The position numbers and the translations under genes are program-made. From an uncultured Gemmatimonadota bacterium (lineage in GTDB: Bacteria > Gemmatimonadota > Gemmatimonadetes > Gemmatimonadales > Gemmatimonadaceae): a stretch of 5,830 nt of DNA. The notes below the pieces were generated by a model. The model made no database searches. It was not told the origin of the DNA and saw nothing but the letters and a program-made list of their open reading frames with translations. Positions 1 through 5,066 of this stretch are shown here, one piece after another. Within the stretch, counting starts at the first letter, position 1, and each line of letters starts with the position of its first letter. The stretch covers positions 1 to 5,830 of the forward strand of contig CAMLDY010000140.1 in the NCBI GenBank assembly GCA_946478895.1. Direction: 5' to 3'.

Positions 1-245
1 AGGGCGGGCTTGACGGTGACATTGTCCAGACGCACCGTCAGGTCGCTGCGCGGAAATCCAAACTTGACGACACCGCCGGGATTTACGCTTCCCTTTTTGC
101 CGAGTATCTGCTCGACTCCGGACCAGTCGGCGGCGGGTCGTGTCGCGTTCTGGCCCTGGACGCCAAGCGGGATGCTCGTCGAAGCGATGAAGACGAACGC
201 CAACCGCGACGCAACGTCATACTCCCGCAAGGTGAAGGCTCTCAT
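1..245 (-). CDS. DUF1259 (LppY/LpqO-like) secreted protein, N-terminal part, cut by window edge
   Basis: This is a partial minus-strand gene whose first 81 codons are in the window; the rest lies beyond position 1. The start is ATG at 245-243, preceded by a strong Shine-Dalgarno (GGGAGGA, minus strand of 251-257). The N-terminus looks like a Sec signal peptide: basic residues, a hydrophobic stretch at about residues 15-29, and possible cleavage near VQG-QN (29-33). The mature part has DWSGVEQILGKKG (40-52), PGGVVKFGFPRSDLTV (56-71) and an LDNVTVKPA run. From memory this matches the start of DUF1259 proteins, which include mycobacterial LppY and LpqO. Their biochemical role is not established. 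The gene is transcribed away from the BlaI-like operon and shares its intergenic region. I am confident of the reading frame and fairly confident of the family; no function can be assigned. Confidence 0.82.
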   Translation of the reverse strand, partial: MRAFTLREYDVASRLAFVFIASTSIPLGVQGQNATRPAADWSGVEQILGKKGSVNPGGVVKFGFPRSDLTVRLDNVTVKPA

Positions 246-250
246 TTTTT

Positions 251-257
251 TCCTCCC
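251..257 (-). promoter_or_regulatory. Shine-Dalgarno of the DUF1259 gene
   Basis: The minus strand reads GGGAGGA followed by a short A run and then ATG at 245. It is the best ribosome binding site in the window and fixes the DUF1259 start. Its upstream end is only 2-3 nt from the base of the stem-loop at 260-290, so folding of that stem could influence ribosome access. Confidence 0.8.
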
Positions 258-259
258 GA

Positions 260-290
260 TAGGCGACGGTGCTCGCAAGCACCGCGCCTA
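260..290 (-). other. strong stem-loop in the presumed 5' UTR of the DUF1259 gene
   Basis: TAGGCG (260-265) pairs with CGCCTA (285-290), and CGGTGCT (267-273) pairs with AGCACCG (278-284). The result is a 13-bp stem with a single bulged base (266) and a 4-nt loop (274-277). It lies between the DUF1259 Shine-Dalgarno and any upstream promoter, so a DUF1259 transcript should contain it. Neither strand shows a T tract after the stem in the direction of transcription, and no gene ends here, so it is unlikely to be an intrinsic terminator. It could stabilise the mRNA, control translation, or be a protein-binding site in DNA. The inverted repeat is seen directly; the function is unknown. Confidence 0.6.
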
Positions 291-308
291 GCCCGCTCGC
301 GGCCAATT

Positions 309-327
309 TGCCAGGTGGCACTTTATA
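309..327 (-). promoter_or_regulatory. candidate DUF1259 promoter -10 with adjacent inverted repeat
   Basis: The minus strand has TATAAA (complement of 322-327), a good -10 hexamer, but no convincing -35 at 16-18 nt. Just downstream in the DUF1259 direction is the perfect inverted repeat TGCCA-GG-TGGCA (309-320), placed where a repressor operator could sit. Both elements are short and could arise by chance in GC-rich sequence. This is a weak proposal based on position. Confidence 0.25.
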
Positions 328-345
328 AGGGGCCGCAATTGGATC

Positions 346-374
346 TTGCGCTCCGCGAGCATTACGTCTATTCT
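346..374 (+). promoter_or_regulatory. candidate promoter of the BlaI-like/M56/hydrolase operon
   Basis: TTGCGC (346-351, three of six matches to the sigma-70 -35 consensus) is followed after exactly 17 nt by TATTCT (369-374, four of six matches to the -10). Transcription would begin near 381, inside the palindrome at 377-392, which is the arrangement expected for a repressed, autoregulated promoter. A start there would leave a leader of about 36 nt before ATG 417 and would exclude the GTG at 315. The hexamers are only moderate, so the call rests mainly on spacing and on coincidence with the palindrome. Confidence 0.42.
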
Positions 375-376
375 CG

Positions 377-392
377 TACGAAGAGCTTCGTA
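377..392 (+). promoter_or_regulatory. palindromic operator candidate for the BlaI-like repressor
   Basis: TACGAAG-AG-CTTCGTA is a perfect inverted repeat with 7-bp arms and a 2-bp centre, 24 nt upstream of the repressor start codon and at the predicted transcription start. Known BlaI/MecI operators are dyads built on TACA/TGTA half-sites, and this one has TACG/CGTA at its ends. BlaI-family repressors usually bind as dimers to such dyads next to their own gene. A second, overlapping 8-bp palindrome (TCGTACGA, 374-381) shares the left arm. The symmetry is seen directly; the assignment to this repressor is inferred from position and family. Confidence 0.55.
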
Positions 393-416
393 GCTTTTGG
401 CTTGAACCCGGATTGG

Positions 417-797
417 ATGAAAAACGAAACCTTACCCACCGACGCCGAGCTGTCCCTGCTACGGTACCTCTGGAAGAGCGGCCCCAGTACCGTCCGTGAA
501 GTCAGGGACGGCGCCGGCCCTTCGGTCGGATACACAACCGTTCTCAAGCTGCTGCAAATCATGCTCGCCAAGGGGCTGGTCGAGCGCGACGAGTCCGGCG
601 TCGCGCATACCTACATGGCGAGGGAGCCCCAGGAAAAGACCGAGAGCCGCATCGTCGGCCGGCTGATGCGCCAGCTGTTCGACGGCTCGCCATCCCGTCT
701 GATGTTGCGGGCACTCTCCGCCGAGCGTGCATCGCGGGAAGAGCTGGACGAGATCCGCGCCATGCTGAACGATCAGAAGAAGCGAGGGCGAAAATGA
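417..797 (+). CDS. BlaI/MecI-family transcriptional repressor
   Basis: This 126-residue protein has the usual length of BlaI/MecI/CopY-type winged-helix repressors. Residues 7-68 form the DNA-binding domain: PTDAELSLLRYLWKSGPSTV (7-26) matches the family opening, and GYTTVLKLLQIMLAKGLV (38-55) is the recognition-helix region. The Lys/Arg-rich C-terminal part (about 72-120) is where family members dimerise and where the paired protease triggers cleavage. ATG 417 is preferred over the in-frame GTG at 315 because it gives the family length, and the 34 extra residues look unlike the family and would span the promoter and operator. Neither start has a good Shine-Dalgarno. The stop overlaps the next gene's start (ATGA), which suggests coupled translation with the M56 protease. 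It is probably autoregulated through 377-392. It is not necessarily linked to beta-lactam resistance, since the partner lacks a recognisable penicillin sensor. Confidence 0.9.
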   Translation: MKNETLPTDAELSLLRYLWKSGPSTVREVRDGAGPSVGYTTVLKLLQIMLAKGLVERDESGVAHTYMAREPQEKTESRIVGRLMRQLFDGSPSRLMLRALSAERASREELDEIRAMLNDQKKRGRK

Positions 798-2761
798 CCG
801 AGTTACTGACTGACAGCGCCATGCGCCTGACCACGCCACTGGCGTGGGGAATCGTCACGTTCCTCTGGGAAGCAGCCGCGGTTGGAGCGTTGAGCTGGCT
901 CGCGCTGCGGCTGACCGGTTCGCTCGCCCCGAAGGCGCGGTACGCGCTCGCTCTCGGTCTGCTGGGATCGCTTGTCGTTCTGCCAACGATGACGATTGCG
1001 CGCTTTAACGCTCTGCCGGACGATGATCAGCAATCCGCAGTCTCCACGCCCGATGTCGCTCGGCCCGCTAGGCCGCCGTTGTCAACCACGGCGTCGGCAA
1101 ACGGGCCCGCGCAGCCGGCACTCAGTAGGGTTGCGACGCGATCCATCGACGTCCGGACGTACGGCCCGCTGGTCCGCGTCGAAACGGAATGGTCGGCGAT
1201 GCAACGGCGACTCCTGGCTGGCATCGCGCCGATAGCCGGAGCGATCGTCCTTCTGTGGATCGTCGGCGTCTTGTTGGTCGCGACTCGATTCACGCTCGAT
1301 TTGATGGTGATCCGGCGCCTGAGGCGCACGACGTCCATTCCGTTGTCGGGGAACCTCGCTGCTCGCGTGAGGCAGATGAAACACAGCCTCGGCCACCGGA
1401 ATGCAGCCACGATCGTCGCGTCGCCCGACGTCGAGGTGCCGCTCGTGCTCGGCGTCGTTTCCCCGCTCGTCCTCATCCCATCTCGCCTCGTCGCCGCATT
1501 GGATGCGCGCGATATCGAGCTGCTTGTCGCCCACGAGCTAGCACACGTCGAGCGCCGGGATTATGCGGTGAACATTGGGCAGATCATTCTCGAGATTGTC
1601 TTCTTCTTCCACCCCGTCACGTGGTGGCTGTCGTCGAGAGTGAGAGAGGAACGCGAACACTGCTGCGACGCGCGGGCTCTCGAGATTACCGGCGATGGGG
1701 ACGATATGCGCAAACGCTACATCGCGGCGTTACTCGTCGCGGAGGAAGCCCGCTCAGTCGCAGCGCCACGCCTTGCACCCAGCGCATCGCGTGGATCACT
1801 GCTGCGCCGGGCGCGCGAGCTTCTGGAGCACCGCACCCATGATAGTGCGGGCGCAAGAGTCTATGGTATGGGCGCCATCGTCGCTGCAACACTCGCGATC
1901 CTTTCCGCCGCACCGCAACCCTCACTCGCCTCGCCGAAGGCTGTAATCAAGGCCGCTGACTCCCAGATCTGGCGCGGCCGGATTCCGCGCGACGGCTGGC
2001 TCCGCGTCAGGAACCTGATTGGCGACGTCATCGTGCAGCGCGCGAGCGGCGATGAGATCGAAGTCGATGCGATCGGGTTGCACCGCCCTGCGACAGCGCT
2101 CTCCTTTGTGACGACGAGGCAGGAAGACGGCGTCACGGTATGTGCGATCCGAGCGCGCGTCGACTGCGACGAAAACGGCAACGTTCTTCGTCTGTCGCCG
2201 AGCGAGCTCTATTCCGATTCAGCGACGCTGGTGGTGCGAGTCCCCGATGGGGTCAATCTCGTCCTCGCAAGCTCCGATGGAGACCTGACCGTAACGGGAC
2301 GGCCTGACGCCCTGCATGCGCAGACAGGTCGCGGGAAGATCACCGTTCGCGGCGCCGGTGGGTCGGTGGAAGCAGCGACGGGAGGAGGCACTGTTCGCGT
2401 CGCGAATGCCGGCGGCGATGTAGTCGTCAGGAGCAGTGGCGGCGCCGTTTCGCTGGACAACGTCGGGGGCGACATCGAGGTGCGCGCATCCACAGGTGAC
2501 ATCGACGCCTCGCTCGACGCCGGCAAGCGTGGTCGTCGCTGGACCTTCCAGACCGGATCCGGATCGATCGATCTCCGCGGACGGTCGCTGGAGCGCGCGC
2601 AGATACAGATCGATGCCAGCAACGGACGCATCGATTCCGATTTCCCGTTTGTGCGGGCCTCACGCCTTTTCCACGGCGTCGGAGCGCAGTCGTCGCCGCG
2701 CTCCAGCGTGATCAGCGCATCGACCTCGAACGGCGATGTCAGCATCAAGGCAATGAGATGA
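794..2761 (+). CDS. BlaR1-like M56 membrane metalloprotease with C-terminal DUF4097-type repeat domain
   Basis: This 655-residue inner-membrane protein is probably a signal-transducing zinc protease. Likely membrane segments are about 15-38, 47-69, 142-165 and 355-377, matching the four-helix BlaR1/MecR1 plan. A Pro/Ala/Ser-rich loop (70-140) separates the second and third. The M56 signatures are HELAH at 247-251 (zinc ligands H247 and H251, catalytic E248), FFHPVTWW (271-278) and EREHCCD (286-292), which should supply the third ligand. Instead of a penicillin-binding domain, the C-terminus (about 390-655, periplasmic in this topology) carries a glycine-rich repeat of roughly 9 residues, as in DUF4097 beta-helix or adhesin-like domains. 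Two cysteines, C450 and C458, are the only ones there. A good Shine-Dalgarno (GAGGG, 784-788) precedes the ATG, which overlaps the repressor stop; the 3' end overlaps the hydrolase start. By BlaR1 analogy it relieves repression by the BlaI-like protein. The protease family is secure, the DUF4097 call is fairly secure, and the ligand is unknown. Confidence 0.92.
   Translation: MTELLTDSAMRLTTPLAWGIVTFLWEAAAVGALSWLALRLTGSLAPKARYALALGLLGSLVVLPTMTIARFNALPDDDQQSAVSTPDVARPARPPLSTTASANGPAQPALSRVATRSIDVRTYGPLVRVETEWSAMQRRLLAGIAPIAGAIVLLWIVGVLLVATRFTLDLMVIRRLRRTTSIPLSGNLAARVRQMKHSLGHRNAATIVASPDVEVPLVLGVVSPLVLIPSRLVAALDARDIELLVAHELAHVERRDYAVNIGQIILEIVFFFHPVTWWLSSRVREEREHCCDARALEITGDGDDMRKRYIAALLVAEEARSVAAPRLAPSASRGSLLRRARELLEHRTHDSAGARVYGMGAIVAATLAILSAAPQPSLASPKAVIKAADSQIWRGRIPRDGWLRVRNLIGDVIVQRASGDEIEVDAIGLHRPATALSFVTTRQEDGVTVCAIRARVDCDENGNVLRLSPSELYSDSATLVVRVPDGVNLVLASSDGDLTVTGRPDALHAQTGRGKITVRGAGGSVEAATGGGTVRVANAGGDVVVRSSGGAVSLDNVGGDIEVRASTGDIDASLDAGKRGRRWTFQTGSGSIDLRGRSLERAQIQIDASNGRIDSDFPFVRASRLFHGVGAQSSPRSSVISASTSNGDVSIKAMR
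2279..2494 (+). repeat. glycine-rung repeat in the DUF4097-type domain of the M56 protein
   Basis: Residues 496-567 repeat a rung of about 9 residues with the pattern G-[DKSTA]-[LIV]-x-[VAL], closed by Gly or Gly-Gly: GDLTVTG, GKITVRGAGG, GSVEAATGGG, GTVRVANAGG, GDVVVRSSGG, GAVSLDNVGG and GDIEVRASTG. Looser copies follow at about 588 (GSGSIDLRG), 609 (SNGRIDSDF) and 645 (SNGDVSIKA). Such spacing fits a stacked beta-solenoid with one Gly turn per strand. The repeat is clear in protein but diverged at the DNA level, so it looks old and not recently expanded. Confidence 0.75.
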
Positions 2762-4170
2762 CTCGTCTGCTCGCGATCCTGACGCTCGGCGTCGGACTGG
2801 TTTCGCGCGCGGGTGAGTCACAGGTAAAGCAATCGGGGATCGAGGGAATCTGGTACGGAGTCGCCACTGCGAAGCCCGATTCCGGATTTCCGGTGAGTGT
2901 CCTGCTCGATGTTTCGCGCGTAAGGGATTCGCTGCGAATCGCGCTCACTCTGCCGGAGTCGAGGCTGATACGACTCGAGATCCCCAGTCCTTACAGCGAC
3001 AGCACCTTCGCGACCTACAGGGAAGGAAAGCTTCACGTCGAGTTCACCCCAGACATCGGACTGGGGATCCTCAGTCGCCTGGGAGTTCCACGCAACGACG
3101 AGCGGATCGTTTTCGATGGGATGCTCGAGGGAGATAGCCTCGCGGGCGAAATCCGGATTACACGTTTCCGCTCGCCAATAACCCTGCGCCGCGGAAGTCC
3201 GACCCGCCCGTATCGCGAGCTTGCCGTCACCTTTCGCAATCCTTACGACAGCCTCACACTCGGCGGAAAGATCATCCTTCCGAAGCGCGGCAGCCTGTTT
3301 CCAGCGGTGGTGTTCGTGACGGGATCCGACCCCGACACAAGGGACGCGTGGTTGTACGAGGCGGCGGCGCTCGCGCAACGGGGAGTCGCATCGCTGCTCT
3401 ACGACAAGCGTGGGGTGGGCGAGTCGTCCGGTGCATCGCACGATCTGGCGTCGTGGGACGACCTCGCCGGCGATGTCGAGGGCGCTCTGGCACTGCTGCG
3501 CTCGCGCGCCGATATGATCGACACCTCCCGGATCGGCCTCATTGGACAGAGTCAGGGCACGTGGATCATCGCCAAGGTCGCGGCGCGGAATCCAGCCGTG
3601 AAATTCCTCGTCAACATTTCGGGCAGCGGAATCAGCGCGGCGGAACAGGAGACCTACCGCACCGGCGCCCTGATGCAGCGCGATGGCTTCGCTCCGGAGG
3701 AGATTGCGCGAGCGCAGGCCTTCCAGCGCGCGAAGTTCGCGGTGGCGCGGACCGGACTCGGCTGGGAGGCGCTCGACTCCACCATGAAGCGTCTGCGCGC
3801 CGATTCAGTGCGCTGGTTTCCGCAATATGGAACGGGCGCCGCCATCAGCCGGCTGTCTTCACTCCGCCTCTACGGGGTTCTTCAATTCAACTACGAGCCG
3901 GCGCGTGACCTGAGACGGATCAGAGTTCCGACGCTGGTGTTGATGGGCGAGCGCGATGTGGTGTTCCCGCCGGCGCTGGTGATCGACCGAATGCGCAGAT
4001 ATCTCGGCGAGGCCGGAAACACCCACGTGACAACCAGAATAATTCCGTTCGCATCCCACGGAATGCTCGAGGTCCAGACGTATCAGGGACGAGGATTTAG
4101 AGGCGCCATCTCGCCGCGATTTCTCTCTGCCTTTACTGACTGGATCGTCGGTACGACCACCGGTCGGTAG
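2758..4170 (+). CDS. exported alpha/beta hydrolase with N-terminal accessory domain
   Basis: This 470-residue serine hydrolase is probably an esterase or peptidase-like enzyme acting in the periplasm. A short signal peptide is plausible: MTR, a hydrophobic run to about residue 16, then SRA-GE near 18-20. Residues about 26-145 form a beta-rich domain beginning GIEGIWYGVA. The catalytic fold follows with a possible oxyanion region VTGSDPD (187-193), DKRGVGESSG (216-225), the nucleophile elbow GQSQG (S265), the probable acid D400 in LMGERD, and H434 in FASHGM, so the triad appears complete. This layout recalls secreted hydrolases such as Thermotoga EstD, but that is a remembered resemblance. Translation starts inside the M56 stop codon (ATGA), with AAGG at 2747-2750 as Shine-Dalgarno, so it should be made together with the regulator pair and is the likely output of the system. 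The serine active site makes a role on beta-lactams or other acyl compounds conceivable, but the substrate cannot be read from sequence. Confidence 0.88.
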   Translation: MTRLLAILTLGVGLVSRAGESQVKQSGIEGIWYGVATAKPDSGFPVSVLLDVSRVRDSLRIALTLPESRLIRLEIPSPYSDSTFATYREGKLHVEFTPDIGLGILSRLGVPRNDERIVFDGMLEGDSLAGEIRITRFRSPITLRRGSPTRPYRELAVTFRNPYDSLTLGGKIILPKRGSLFPAVVFVTGSDPDTRDAWLYEAAALAQRGVASLLYDKRGVGESSGASHDLASWDDLAGDVEGALALLRSRADMIDTSRIGLIGQSQGTWIIAKVAARNPAVKFLVNISGSGISAAEQETYRTGALMQRDGFAPEEIARAQAFQRAKFAVARTGLGWEALDSTMKRLRADSVRWFPQYGTGAAISRLSSLRLYGVLQFNYEPARDLRRIRVPTLVLMGERDVVFPPALVIDRMRRYLGEAGNTHVTTRIIPFASHGMLEVQTYQGRGFRGAISPRFLSAFTDWIVGTTTGR

Positions 4171-4207
4171 CGCGTTCGAGGTGAAATTCTGCCCTTGGTT
4201 CGGCAAT

Positions 4208-4226
4208 TCCGACTGGACTTGTCGGA
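4208..4226 (+). terminator. weak terminator-like stem-loop after the hydrolase gene
   Basis: TCCGAC (4208-4213) and GTCGGA (4221-4226) form a perfect 6-bp stem with a 7-nt loop, starting 37 nt after the hydrolase stop. The sequence TTTGATT follows. With one bulged T, the stem could gain two A-T pairs. Stem and T run are both short for an intrinsic terminator. It sits in the 109-nt gap before the outer-membrane protein gene, where the three-gene operon could end and a new promoter could lie. I saw no convincing promoter in the gap; a TTGTCG/TAGGTT pair at 4219-4247 is very weak. Confidence 0.3.
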
Positions 4227-4279
4227 TTTGATTCCAGCGTTTAGGTTGCCCAGCAATTCAACCAAACGCCAATCGACCG

Positions 4280-5056
4280 ATGAAGAGAATTCTGTTCGTA
4301 CTTTTTGCGGCCACCACTGCGAGCGTCTCGGCGCGGACGGCTGCAGCGCAGCAAGGCTACGAGTTCGAAGTCTACGGCACCGATGTGAAGCAGCCGGGTG
4401 TCATCGAGCTCGAGCTGAACACCAACTTCGTGGCCGCGGGTCCGAAACTAGTCGATGCTGAGTTCGTTCCGACCAACCACATGCTTCGATCGAGCTTCGA
4501 GCTCGGTGCAGGTTTGACGCGCTGGCTCGAGGCCAGCGTCTACGTCCTCGGAGCGCGGCAGTCGAGCGGCCCCTCGTCGTACGTCGGCAACCGCCTGCGT
4601 CTCACTGCGGTGTTGCCTTCGACCGCAGGCTCTCCGTTCGGATTCGGTGTGACCCAGGAGGTCGGCTACGCGCGACCCGGTTTCGCCGAAGATCGCTGGA
4701 CCTATGAGCTGTCGCCGATGGTGAGCGCGAGCTGGGGATCGCTCGACTTCGTCGTCAACCCGGCGTTCGAGCGCGCGCTCGATGCAACTGAACCGCATTC
4801 GGTCGAGTTCGAGCCGCGCGGAAAGATCGCGCGCAATTTTGGCGATGAGGGCTCGATCGCGCTCGAGTACTACAGCTCGCTCGGTCCGGTCACCGCATTC
4901 GAGCCGCGCTCAGAACAGAACCATCAGCTGTTCGCGAGCTTCGAGAAGGAGCTCCACGAGCGCTGGGAATTCGCGCTGTCATATGGTCACGGGTTGACCG
5001 ATGCCTCCGACCGGAGCGTCATCGCAACGAGGGTGGAGTACAAGTTCCATCGCTGA
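4280..5056 (+). CDS. probable outer-membrane beta-barrel protein, function unknown
   Basis: This is a 258-residue exported protein. It has a clear Sec signal peptide: MKR, a hydrophobic run (4-17), and an AAA-QQ cleavage site after about residue 23. The mature protein alternates hydrophobic and polar residues, with many aromatic-bounded strands such as IELELNTNFV, RWLEASVYVLG, FGFGVTQEVGYA, SLDFVVNPAFER, SIALEYYSSLG, WEFALSYGHGLT and RVEYKF, as expected for a porin-like barrel of about 10-12 strands. The last strand ends KFHR, so the usual terminal aromatic is two residues in from the end. FEPR occurs twice (residues 177-180 and 207-210). The end resembles conserved hypothetical outer-membrane proteins I recall from Acidobacteriota and Gemmatimonadota, but I do not recognise a named family. 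The ATG at 4280 is chosen for the signal peptide; no good Shine-Dalgarno precedes it. It may be separately transcribed from the hydrolase operon, and it converges on the permease gene with a 10-nt gap. Confidence 0.8.
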   Translation: MKRILFVLFAATTASVSARTAAAQQGYEFEVYGTDVKQPGVIELELNTNFVAAGPKLVDAEFVPTNHMLRSSFELGAGLTRWLEASVYVLGARQSSGPSSYVGNRLRLTAVLPSTAGSPFGFGVTQEVGYARPGFAEDRWTYELSPMVSASWGSLDFVVNPAFERALDATEPHSVEFEPRGKIARNFGDEGSIALEYYSSLGPVTAFEPRSEQNHQLFASFEKELHERWEFALSYGHGLTDASDRSVIATRVEYKFHR

Positions 5057-5066
5057 GCAGTTCGCT

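Noticed and set aside
10..291. Plus-strand open frame of 93 codons at the left edge
   Set aside because: It lies antisense to the DUF1259 gene, which has a family match, signal peptide and strong Shine-Dalgarno. The plus-strand translation resembles nothing.
308..329. TTGCCA (308-313) with TATAAG (324-329) as a plus-strand promoter
   Set aside because: Both hexamers match consensus well, but they are only 10 nt apart, too close for a sigma-70 promoter.
315..416. Upstream GTG start adding 34 residues to the BlaI-like repressor
   Set aside because: The extension would cover the predicted promoter and operator, exceeds the family length and has no family resemblance.
1189..1842. 217-codon plus-strand frame inside the M56 gene
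   Set aside because: It is an Arg-rich out-of-frame shadow of GC-rich coding sequence, fully inside a gene with clear M56 motifs.
2209..2748. 179-codon antisense open frame under the DUF4097-type repeats
   Set aside because: It is a low-complexity mirror of the Gly/Val repeat codons (Pro/Thr/Ser-rich), with no domain or credible ribosome binding site.
3348..3908. 186-codon plus-strand frame inside the hydrolase gene
   Set aside because: The overlapping frame carries GQSQG, GERD and SHG in correct order; this one is an Arg/Gly-rich shadow.
4154..4166. CGACC-ACC-GGTCG hairpin at the hydrolase stop as a terminator
   Set aside because: The stem is only 5 bp with a 3-nt loop, is mostly within coding sequence and has no T tract.
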